This document shows positions 26,279 to 33,171 of a stretch of DNA of 51,135 nt, one piece after another (position 1 is the stretch's first letter; each line of letters opens with the position of its first letter). Under the pieces are notes generated by a model, which saw only the letters and a program-made list of their open reading frames with translations, ran no database searches and was not told where the DNA came from. Made by a program: the position numbers and the translations under genes. Location of the stretch: positions 1 through 51,135 of the forward strand of contig JBHOQW010000051.1 of the NCBI GenBank assembly GCA_042408665.1, in the 5' to 3' direction. This DNA comes from CAUJGQ01 sp042408665 (GTDB lineage Bacteria > Chloroflexota > Dehalococcoidia > CAUJGQ01).

Positions 26279-27274
26279 ATGCGCTACATCATCTACGGTG
26301 CGGGCGCGGTCGGTGGCGTGGTGGGCGCGCGGCTGTTTCAGGCCGGGCACGAGGTGGTGCTGATCTGTCGCGGCGCCCACCTGGAGGCGATCCGGCGCAA
26401 TGGGCTTCGCCTACGCACGCCGGAGGAGGACGTGCGCCTACCCGTGCCGGCCGTGGCTCACCCGCGCGAAATCGAGTTTCGACCGGACGACGTGGTCTTT
26501 CTCACCATGAAGACGCAGGACACGGACCGGGCGCTGATGGACCTGGAGCGGGCGGCCGGACCGGATGTGCCGGTGATCTGCTGCCAGAACGGGGTGGAGA
26601 ACGAGCGGCTGGCTGCCCGGCGCTTCAGCCGGGTGTACGGGATGCTCGTGGCCCTGCCGGCCACGTTCCTGGAGCCTGGGCACGTGGATGGAGAGGGTGT
26701 GCCGGTCTCGGGCGTGCTGGATACCGGCCGCTACCCCTCCGGGGTGGACGATCTCATCATCCAGGTGGCGGCGGACATCAGCGCGGCCAAGCTGAGCGCG
26801 CGCCCGGTGGAGCGGGTGATGCGCCTCAAGTACACCAAGCTGCTCAGCAACCTCGGCAACGCCCTGCAGATCGTAACTGGGGTGTATCGCCAGAATGAGG
26901 TGTTTCATCGCCTGCACGCGCGCCTGCGCGAGGAGGCGATGGCCTGCTACGCGGCGGCCGGCATCGACTATATGCCCGAGCCGGAGTACGACGCCCTCAT
27001 CCGCACGCGCTTTCGCATGGAGCCCATCGCCGGGCGGCCGCGTGGCGGCAGCTCCACTTGGCAGAGCCTGATGCGCGGCCACACCACCCTGGAGACCGAC
27101 TACCTCAACGGCGAGATCGTGCTGCTGGGCCGGCTGCACGGGGTGCCAACACCGCTGAACGAGGTGGTGCGGCGGCTGGCCAACCAGGTAGCGGCTACAG
27201 GCGGGCAGCTCGGCCGCTACACGGCGGAGGAGGTGGAGGCCATGGCCGCGGAGACGGCGCGCCCCGGTAGGTGA
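26279..27274 (+). CDS. Ketopantoate reductase family protein (PanE/ApbA-like), paralogue 2
   Basis: The ATG at 26279 (GAGGTGG upstream; a GTG at 26270 is the alternative) gives 331 residues. MRYIIYGAGAVGGVVGARL is the NADPH loop, R31 follows in VVLICRG, and N104 (CCQNGVEN) and K187 (RLKYTKLLSN) match the conserved Asn and catalytic Lys. The C-terminus has SSTWQSLMRGHTTLETDYLNGEIV, whose S-S-x2-Q-S/D and E-x-D-Y-L-N-G motifs are textbook for this family. It is closer to canonical ketopantoate reductases than paralogue 1. Expected reaction: ketopantoate + NADPH to pantoate. It lies divergent to ilvD, whose product feeds the same pathway. Confidence 0.85.
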   Translation: MRYIIYGAGAVGGVVGARLFQAGHEVVLICRGAHLEAIRRNGLRLRTPEEDVRLPVPAVAHPREIEFRPDDVVFLTMKTQDTDRALMDLERAAGPDVPVICCQNGVENERLAARRFSRVYGMLVALPATFLEPGHVDGEGVPVSGVLDTGRYPSGVDDLIIQVAADISAAKLSARPVERVMRLKYTKLLSNLGNALQIVTGVYRQNEVFHRLHARLREEAMACYAAAGIDYMPEPEYDALIRTRFRMEPIAGRPRGGSSTWQSLMRGHTTLETDYLNGEIVLLGRLHGVPTPLNEVVRRLANQVAATGGQLGRYTAEEVEAMAAETARPGR

Positions 27275-27302
27275 AAGTGCGCGCCCCGGCCCTCACCCTC
27301 CC

Positions 27303-27324
27303 GCTTTGAGGGCGCCCCCAAAGC
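27303..27324. terminator. Imperfect palindrome between convergent genes
   Basis: GCTTTG (27303-27308) and CAAAGC (27319-27324) enclose GGGCGCCC, with one A/C mismatch. It sits between the reductase (+) and the MoaD-like gene (-) next to a partial dispersed repeat (GGCCCTCACCC at 27291). Candidate bidirectional terminator; nothing else is visible in 27275-27450. Confidence 0.35.
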
Positions 27325-27450
27325 GCTGGCGAACGAGAGGCGGGACGGCGACAAGCGGCGTTCATCGAGTGCGCACCCCGCGCGCGCCCGTTGTACGGCA
27401 GGGCGGGTGCCCGTCCGCGGCCATGGCTCGCCTCCGCCGGACCGAGGTCG

Positions 27451-27729
27451 TCAGCCGCCGGCCACGGCGGGGACGATGCTCACCTCGTCGCCCGGTTTGA
27501 CGGCGGTGCCGAGCCCGTCGAGAAAGCGCACGTCTTCGCCGTTGACGTACACGTTGACGAAGCGGCGCAGCTCGCCGGTGTCGTCCAGCAGCCGGGCGCG
27601 CAGACCGGGGTACCGCGCCTCTAGCTCCTCGATCAACGCCCGCAGGGTGGCGGCGCCGTTGGCCGTCACCGTGTCCTGGTTGCCGGTGAGACTGCGCAGC
27701 GGGGTGGGAATCCTCACTTTGACGCTCAT
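27451..27729 (-). CDS. MoaD/ThiS-family ubiquitin-like sulfur-carrier protein
   Basis: This 92-residue beta-grasp protein opens with VKVRIPTPLRSLTGNQDTVTANGAATLRALIEELEARYPGLRARLLD and ends in the exposed Gly-Gly (VPAVAGG) that is adenylated and converted to a thiocarboxylate in sulfur carriers such as MoaD, ThiS and CysO. FVNVYVNGEDVRFLDGLGTAVKPGDEVSIVPAV is the typical second half. It is the last gene of the riboswitch-controlled operon, overlapping the metH stop by ATGA. No moaE, thiG or thiazole gene accompanies it. Its neighbours (threonine-synthase-like enzyme, NIL protein, MetH) suggest it carries sulfur for homocysteine formation rather than for molybdopterin or thiamine. That role is inferred. 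Confidence 0.85.
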   Translation of the reverse strand: MSVKVRIPTPLRSLTGNQDTVTANGAATLRALIEELEARYPGLRARLLDDTGELRRFVNVYVNGEDVRFLDGLGTAVKPGDEVSIVPAVAGG

Positions 27730-30700
27730 CGAGACATCTCCCGGGTGTCGCTTGACCGCACGCTGAAGTACTTGGCATCCGGGTGGTGAACCACCAGGGC
27801 GGCGGTGGAGGCCTCCGGGTCAAGCTGGTAGCCCGCCGTCAGCCGCACGCCGATGGCGTCTGCTATCGGCATGAGCGCGTACAGCTTCTCCTGCTCCTCC
27901 AGGTCCGGGCAGGCCGGGTAGCCCCAGGAGTAGCGCAGGCCGCCCTTGCCCTCCGGCGGCAGCCCCAGCTCCCGCTTGATACGCCGGTTCGTCCACTCGG
28001 CCAGCCCCTCCGCCGCCTCCATGGCCAGGCCGTGGATGAAGTACGCCTCGGCGTACTCGCCCGCGCGCTGCAGCCGCTCCACCAGCTCGCTCGCCGCCCG
28101 CCCGACGGTCACCACCTGCAGGGCGATCACGTCCAATCGGCCGGAGCCCAGGGGCTGGAAGTAGTCGGCCAGGCACAGCCGGTCGCGATCCGGCCGGCGC
28201 GGGAACCGAAAGCGTACCAGTTCGCGCCGCGGCCGCGCCGGGGGCGGCTCGCCGTCGACCAGGCCGGTCGGGTCGTACACCGCAACCTCGTTACCGTCGG
28301 CGTGGCAGGGGAAGTAGCCGTAGATCACGCGCGGCGTGAGCCAGCCCTCGGCGATCGCGCGCTCTTCTAGGCGTCGGAGACGCGGGCCAAAGTCCTCCTC
28401 GACCAGGCGCTGGAAGGCGTCGCCGTGCACCTTACCGCCCCAGTGCAGGCGGAACAGGGTGTTGAGATCCATGCAGGCGAAGACCTCGGTCAGCGGCACG
28501 TCGGACAGCGCCCGCCAGCCCCAGAAGGGCGGCGTCGGCACCGGCACGTCCAGGCGTACCGCGGAGCGCGGCGCGTCGGCGGCCGTGTCAGACATGCCGG
28601 GCGTGGCCGCCGACGCGCGCAGGTGGGCGGCGGCCTCGGCCGTCACGCGGGCGATGAGCCCCGGCCGGGCGTCGGGGTCGGTGAGCTGGTCCAGGATCGC
28701 CAACCCCTCGAAGGCGTCGCGGGCGTAGAACACCCCGCCGGCGTAGGGGCGGCCGTCCTCCACGAACAGCGTGCGATAGCCGTAGTGGCGGTTGATGGCC
28801 GCGCCGCCGATCAGCACCGGGATGCGCAGGCCGCGCCGGTCCAACTCCTGCACGCACAGCGGCATCTGCTTGGAGGTGGAGACGAGCAGCGCGGACAGGC
28901 CGATAGCGTCGGCGTTCACCTCCACCGCTTTCTCGATGATGGTGTTCAGCGGCACCTGCTTACCCAGGTCGTGGACCGTGTAGCCGTTGTTGGCCAGGAT
29001 AGTGTGCACCAGGTTCTTGCCGATGTCGTGCACGTCTCCGAACACCGTGGCCAGCACCACCGTGCCCTTGCGGTACCCCTCCCGCTTCTCCAGGTACTGC
29101 TCCAGGTGCGCCACCGCCCGCTTCATCACCTCGGCGGACTGGAGCACGAACGGCAGGATCAGCTCCCCGGCGCCAAAGCGGTCGCCCACCTCCTTCATGG
29201 CGGGAAGCAGCACCTCGTTCAGGAGGGCCACCGGCGTGCGCGTCTGGAGCGCCTCGTCGATGGCGGCCTCGATGCCCTCGCGCCGGCGCTGCAGGATCTG
29301 GTGATAGATGCGCTCGGCGGCCGTCATGCCGGCGAAGGGGTCGGCTGCCTCCGCCGCGGGGGCGGGCGTGTGCCGCTCGAAGTAGGCGATGAAGCGGGCG
29401 AGGGCGTCCGCGCGCCGGTTGAAGATCAGGTCCTCGCACAGCGCCCGCTGCTCGGGATCGATCTCGTGATAGGGCATCACCTGGGCGGCGTGCAGGATGG
29501 CGAGGTCCAGGCCGGCGGCCACGGCGTGGTGCAGGAACACCGAGTTGAGCACCCGCCGCGCGTGCGGCGCCACGCCGAAGGAGACGTTGCTGACGCCCAG
29601 GATGGTGAACACCCCTGGGAGCTCCGCCTTCACCCGCCGGATGGCATCCAGCGTCTCCAGGGCGGAGGTGCGGTACTCCTCCTGGCCGGTGGTAAGCGGG
29701 AGGGTGAGCACGTCGAAGATCAGGTCCTCCGGCGCCAGGCCGTACTCGCGCGTGCAGATGTCGTAGATGCGGCGGGCGACGGCCAGTTTGCGCTCGGCGG
29801 TGAGGGCCATGCCCTGCTCGTCGATCGTAAGCGCCACCACCGCCGCGCCGTGCTCCACCACGGCCGGCAGCAGGGCCGCGAGCTTGTGCGTGCCGTTCTC
29901 CAGGTTGATGGAGTTAACCACCGCCCGGCCGGGGTACAGCTCCAGGGCGGCGATGTGCACCTCCGGCTCGGTGGAGTCGATCAGAAGCGGCGCCTCCACG
30001 CCCAGGGCCAGCTTCTTCACCACCTGCTCCATCTGTGCCCGCTCGTCGGCACGCTCGGTGAGCGCCACGCATACGTCCAGGGCGTGGGCGTTGCCCTCCA
30101 GCTGCTCCCGCGCCACCTGGAGGATACCGTCGTAGTCCTCGGCCAGGAGCAGACGCTTGACGCGGCGGGAGCCGGTGGCGTTCACCCGCTCCGCCACGAG
30201 GAGCGGCGGCGGCTCCTGGCGCAGCGCGACGGCGCGCACGCCGGAGGCGATGCTGGGCTCATGGCGCGGCGTCCGCCCTTTGTGTTGGCGTCCGCCCACG
30301 GCCTCCACCACGCGGCGCAGGTGCTCTGGGGTGGTGCCGCAGCAGCCGCCCACCACCTCCACGCCCAGCTCCTCCACGAACGCCCGGTGCGCCTCGCCCA
30401 ACTCCTCCGGGGTGAGCGGGAAGACGGCGCAGCCGCCCTCGTTGCGGGGGATGCCGGCGTTGGGGATCACCGCCACCGGCTTGCGCGCGTGCTCCGCCAG
30501 GTAGCGCACCGGCTCGCGCATGTGCTCGGGGCCGGTGGAGCAATTGATGCCCACCACGTCCACGCCCGGCAGGGACTCCAGCACGGTGAGCGCCGCGGCG
30601 ATATCCGCGCCGAAGAGCATGCGGCCGGTGGTGTCCAGCGTGACCTGGGCCTGGATCGGCACGCGGAAGCCCAGCTCGCGGAACAGGCGCGTGCAGCCGG

Positions 30701-31277
30701 CCACGGCCGCCTTCAGCTCCAGCAGGTCGAACTGGGTCTCGATCACGATCAGGTCCACGCCGCCGTCTATCAGGCCGCGCGCCTGCTCCTTGAAGACCTC
30801 GATGAGGGCGCGGTAGGGGGTATCGGACAGGGCCGGGTCGGTGCCGGAGGGCAGCTTGCCGGTGGGACCGATGGCCCCGGCCACAAACCGCGGCCGCTCC
30901 GGCATGCTGAAACGATCGGCCACCCGCCGGGCCAGCGCGGCGGCGGCGCGGTTCAGCTCGTAGGCGCGCCCGGCTAGGCCCCACTCGGCCAGGCGCAGGG
31001 GCGACGCCTGGAAGGTGTTGGTCTCCAGCACGTCGCAGCCGACCTCCATGAAGCCGACGTGGATGCCTTCGATCACCGCCGGTGCGGTGAGGGTGAGCAC
31101 GTCCTTGCAGCCGGCCCACTGAGGCCCGCCGTAGGCCTCTGGGGGCAGGTTCATACTCTCGATGGTGGCCCCCATGGCACCGTCGAACACGAGCACGCGC
31201 TCGGCCAGCGCCTCCAGGTAGCGCCCGCGCACGGGCAGGTCGGCGATCTTGACGAACGTGGTGGCGGTTTCGTGCAT
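27726..31277 (-). CDS. metH: Cobalamin-dependent methionine synthase
   Basis: The 1183 residues show all four modules. The homocysteine-binding barrel (about 15-325) has zinc ligands C246 (GINCSTGPEHM) and C312/C313 (GGCCGTTPEHL). The methyltetrahydrofolate pterin domain is at about 350-620 (VAERVNATGS, GVSNVSFG). The B12 cap and Rossmann domain is at about 645-890, with H750 in DVHDIG as the lower cobalt ligand. The AdoMet reactivation domain follows at about 900-1170 (WGYPACPDLEEQEKLY). Length and order match E. coli MetH (1227). It makes methionine from homocysteine and methyl-folate. Third gene of the SAM-riboswitch operon, 20 bases after the NIL gene and overlapping the MoaD-like gene. 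Confidence 0.97.
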   Translation of the reverse strand: MHETATTFVKIADLPVRGRYLEALAERVLVFDGAMGATIESMNLPPEAYGGPQWAGCKDVLTLTAPAVIEGIHVGFMEVGCDVLETNTFQASPLRLAEWGLAGRAYELNRAAAALARRVADRFSMPERPRFVAGAIGPTGKLPSGTDPALSDTPYRALIEVFKEQARGLIDGGVDLIVIETQFDLLELKAAVAGCTRLFRELGFRVPIQAQVTLDTTGRMLFGADIAAALTVLESLPGVDVVGINCSTGPEHMREPVRYLAEHARKPVAVIPNAGIPRNEGGCAVFPLTPEELGEAHRAFVEELGVEVVGGCCGTTPEHLRRVVEAVGGRQHKGRTPRHEPSIASGVRAVALRQEPPPLLVAERVNATGSRRVKRLLLAEDYDGILQVAREQLEGNAHALDVCVALTERADERAQMEQVVKKLALGVEAPLLIDSTEPEVHIAALELYPGRAVVNSINLENGTHKLAALLPAVVEHGAAVVALTIDEQGMALTAERKLAVARRIYDICTREYGLAPEDLIFDVLTLPLTTGQEEYRTSALETLDAIRRVKAELPGVFTILGVSNVSFGVAPHARRVLNSVFLHHAVAAGLDLAILHAAQVMPYHEIDPEQRALCEDLIFNRRADALARFIAYFERHTPAPAAEAADPFAGMTAAERIYHQILQRRREGIEAAIDEALQTRTPVALLNEVLLPAMKEVGDRFGAGELILPFVLQSAEVMKRAVAHLEQYLEKREGYRKGTVVLATVFGDVHDIGKNLVHTILANNGYTVHDLGKQVPLNTIIEKAVEVNADAIGLSALLVSTSKQMPLCVQELDRRGLRIPVLIGGAAINRHYGYRTLFVEDGRPYAGGVFYARDAFEGLAILDQLTDPDARPGLIARVTAEAAAHLRASAATPGMSDTAADAPRSAVRLDVPVPTPPFWGWRALSDVPLTEVFACMDLNTLFRLHWGGKVHGDAFQRLVEEDFGPRLRRLEERAIAEGWLTPRVIYGYFPCHADGNEVAVYDPTGLVDGEPPPARPRRELVRFRFPRRPDRDRLCLADYFQPLGSGRLDVIALQVVTVGRAASELVERLQRAGEYAEAYFIHGLAMEAAEGLAEWTNRRIKRELGLPPEGKGGLRYSWGYPACPDLEEQEKLYALMPIADAIGVRLTAGYQLDPEASTAALVVHHPDAKYFSVRSSDTREMSR

Positions 31278-31297
31278 CGCTCCGTCCGCTCCGATGG

Positions 31298-31537
31298 TTA
31301 CTCCACCACGTCGCCCGTCACCGGGTCGACGCGCAGGCCCTTGGCCTCGGCCCAGGCCAGGCTGCGCGCGATCTCGTCGTCATCCCCTTCCAGTTCGAGG
31401 ATGACCCAGCCGACGTGCTCGTCGATATCGGCCATGCGGATGTTGGTGACCACGTTGAAGGTGTGGCCGAGCTGCCAGATGATCGGCTCCCGAATGAGGT
31501 GCTCCGGGAAGGTGAAGCGCACGCGGCGCAGGGCCAT
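31298..31537 (-). CDS. Stand-alone NIL domain protein
   Basis: The ATG at 31537 (GGAG 9 bases upstream) gives 79 residues: RVRFTFPEHLIREPIIWQLGHTFNVVTNIRMADIDEHVGWVILELEGDDDEI. This is the ferredoxin-like NIL fold found at the C-terminus of MetN methionine-transport ATPases, where it binds methionine as an allosteric signal. Free-standing copies occur beside sulfur amino acid genes and in NIL-ferredoxin proteins of homocysteine synthesis. No ferredoxin cysteines are present here, so it is a ligand-sensing or protein-protein module. Second gene of the riboswitch operon, between the threonine-synthase-like gene and metH. Confidence 0.85.
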   Translation of the reverse strand: MALRRVRFTFPEHLIREPIIWQLGHTFNVVTNIRMADIDEHVGWVILELEGDDDEIARSLAWAEAKGLRVDPVTGDVVE

Positions 31538-31655
31538 GGCACACACTCCGTGTCTGTCATCGTGGGCACGCCGGCCCCCGGGGCGCGGGCCGCGGACGCC
31601 GCCGGCACCGACACGGCGCCCCTTCACAGGGGAGGCGGTCGGCATGGGATCCGGC

Positions 31656-32897
31656 TCAGACCGCTGCCGTACGGCGGGCGAGCAGCCGCTCCTCGAACGA
31701 TTCCACCGTCGGCTCGATGTGGAGCGGCTCCACGAGGTGGCCCTGCACGGCCTCCTGGGTCTTGAGCCCGGCGCCGGTGATGAAGGCCACCGTCAACTCG
31801 TCCGGGTGGATCTGGCCCGCCTCCGCCAGCCGTTTGAGGGCGGCGATGGTGACGCCGCCGGCCGTCTCGGCGAAGATGCCCTCCGTCTCCGCCAGGAGCT
31901 TCATGCCCTCGATGACCTCGTCGTCGGTCACGGCCGGGCAGGCGCCGCCCGTCTGCTTGAGCTGGACGAGGGCGTAGTAGCCGTCGGCCGGGTTACCGAT
32001 GGCCAGCGATTTGGCGATAGTGTGCGGCTTGACGGGGCGGAAGTTCATGCTGCCCTGGGCCCAGGCGGTGGCCACCGGTGCGCAGCCGGCGGCCTGGGCG
32101 CCGGACATGCGCACCCGCGGTTCCTCGATAAGGCCCACCTTGGCCAGCTCGATGAAGCCCTTGTAGATCTTGGTGAACAGCGAGCCGGAGGCGATGGGCA
32201 CCACGCAGTGGTCCGGCGCCCGCCAGCCGAGCTGCTCCGCCACCTCGAAGGCCAGCGTGCGGCTGCCCTCCGAGTAGTACGGGCGCACGTTGATGTTCAC
32301 GAACGCCCAGCCGTTGCGCTCGCCCAGCTCGGCGCAGAGGCGGTTGACCTGATCGTAGTTACCGTTCACGGCCACTAGGGTGGGCGCGTAGACGGCGGAG
32401 CCCAGTACCTTGCCGACCTCCAGGTCTGCCGGGATGAACACGTAGGCCGCCATGCCGGCGCGGGCGGCGTGAGCGGCGACGGAGTTGGCCAGGTTGCCCG
32501 TGGAGGCGCAGGCCAGGGTGGAGAAGCCAAACTCACGCGCCTTGGTGGCGGCCACCGCCACCACCCGGTCCTTGAAGGACCAGGTAGGGTTGACCGTGTC
32601 GTTCTTGAGGTACAGCCGGTTGAGCCCCAGGCGACGACCCAGGTTTTCGGCGCGCAGCAGCGGCGTGAAGCCGGCGCCCAGGTCTACCCGGTACTCCTCA
32701 TCGACGGGCAACAGGTCGGCGTAGCGCCAGAGGCTGGCCGGGCCACGGGCGACGCGCTCGCGGCTGATCACCTTGCGGATGGCGTCGTAGTCGTAGGTGA
32801 CCTCCAGCGGGCCGAAGCAGAACTCACAGACGTGGCGAGGCGCGAGCGGGTACTCGCGCGAGCACTCGCGGCAGCGCAGCGCGGTTGCGTATGACAC
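31656..32897 (-). CDS. thrC: Threonine synthase-like PLP enzyme under SAM-riboswitch control
   Basis: The 413-residue protein starts at a GTG (32897) with a strong GGGAGGAG site. An N-terminal zinc ribbon (C9, C12, C24, C27) precedes the fold-II PLP domain with K109 (NPTWSFKDR), ASTGNLANSVAAHAARAG and ETAGGVTIAAL. By sequence it is a threonine synthase (O-phosphohomoserine to threonine). However, its position directly behind a SAM-I riboswitch, ahead of NIL, metH and a sulfur-carrier gene, makes an alternative attractive: beta/gamma-replacement of O-phosphohomoserine by a protein thiocarboxylate to give homocysteine. Which reaction it performs cannot be read from sequence. No thrA/hom or thrB lies in the window. 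Confidence 0.88.
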   Translation of the reverse strand: MSYATALRCRECSREYPLAPRHVCEFCFGPLEVTYDYDAIRKVISRERVARGPASLWRYADLLPVDEEYRVDLGAGFTPLLRAENLGRRLGLNRLYLKNDTVNPTWSFKDRVVAVAATKAREFGFSTLACASTGNLANSVAAHAARAGMAAYVFIPADLEVGKVLGSAVYAPTLVAVNGNYDQVNRLCAELGERNGWAFVNINVRPYYSEGSRTLAFEVAEQLGWRAPDHCVVPIASGSLFTKIYKGFIELAKVGLIEEPRVRMSGAQAAGCAPVATAWAQGSMNFRPVKPHTIAKSLAIGNPADGYYALVQLKQTGGACPAVTDDEVIEGMKLLAETEGIFAETAGGVTIAALKRLAEAGQIHPDELTVAFITGAGLKTQEAVQGHLVEPLHIEPTVESFEERLLARRTAAV

Positions 32898-32947
32898 CGT
32901 TGCTCCTCCCAGTAGCGCGCGGCGGGCAGCACGGCCGGCCGGGGCAC

Positions 32948-32974
32948 AAAAAGACCTCTTCTACGAAGAAGAGG
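32948..32974 (-). terminator. Intrinsic terminator of the SAM riboswitch
   Basis: On the minus strand CCTCTTCT (32974-32967), loop TCGT and AGAAGAGG (32962-32955) are followed by TCTTTTT (through 32948). The 5' arm can instead pair with GAGAGG (33005-33000), the 3' strand of riboswitch helix P1, forming the antiterminator. Without SAM the operon would be transcribed; with SAM, P1 forms and the terminator folds. Confidence 0.92.
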
Positions 32975-32999
32975 CCGGCATACGCACCCGCGCACGCGA

Positions 33000-33110
33000 C
33001 CTCTCATCGTCCCCGGCTGACGGGCCGGGGCGGCGTTGGCACCGCACCCCTTGCGGGGCCGGTTGCCGGGCTTCACAGGGCCGTCTCCCTCCACCCCTCT
33101 TGATAAGAGG
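33000..33110 (-). promoter_or_regulatory. SAM-I (S-box) riboswitch aptamer
   Basis: The minus strand contains the complete S-box core: CTTATCAAGAG, then GGTGGAGGGA, GGCCCTGTGAAGCCCGGCAA, CCGG, GGTGCCAA and the closing GATGAGAGG. Helix P1 pairs CCTCTTATC (33110-33102) with GATGAGAGG (33008-33000) with a single G-U. The kink-turn, P3 and P4 elements all match the family. The aptamer ends 26 bases before an intrinsic terminator and 103 bases before the thrC-like GTG. It senses S-adenosylmethionine and turns off thrC-NIL-metH-moaD. Confidence 0.97.
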
Positions 33111-33135
33111 CGCGCTATTCAATTGTGTGGTCATA

Positions 33136-33165
33136 ACAGTACCACGGGAGGTTGCGTCGCGTCAA
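33136..33165 (-). promoter_or_regulatory. Candidate promoter of the SAM-riboswitch operon
   Basis: TTGACG (33165-33160), an 18-base spacer and TACTGT (33141-33136) on the minus strand. RNA would start near 33129, about 20 bases before the aptamer. The -35 box lies only 7 bases past the stop codon of the MFS gene at 33172. Confidence 0.55.
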
Positions 33166-33171
33166 ACGACG

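Noticed and set aside
24639..26363. Long open frame antisense to ilvD and reaching into the divergent reductase
   Set aside because: No motifs, and it conflicts with two well-supported genes.
28425..30977. Long open frame (850 codons) antisense to metH
   Set aside because: The translation is His/Gln/Val/Gly-rich without domains, while the minus strand encodes complete, motif-perfect MetH.
31656..32897. Reading the thrC-like gene as cysteine synthase or diaminopropionate ammonia-lyase
   Set aside because: The N-terminal four-cysteine ribbon, length and the NPTWSFKDR lysine motif fit threonine synthase better. The reaction remains open, but the family assignment does not.
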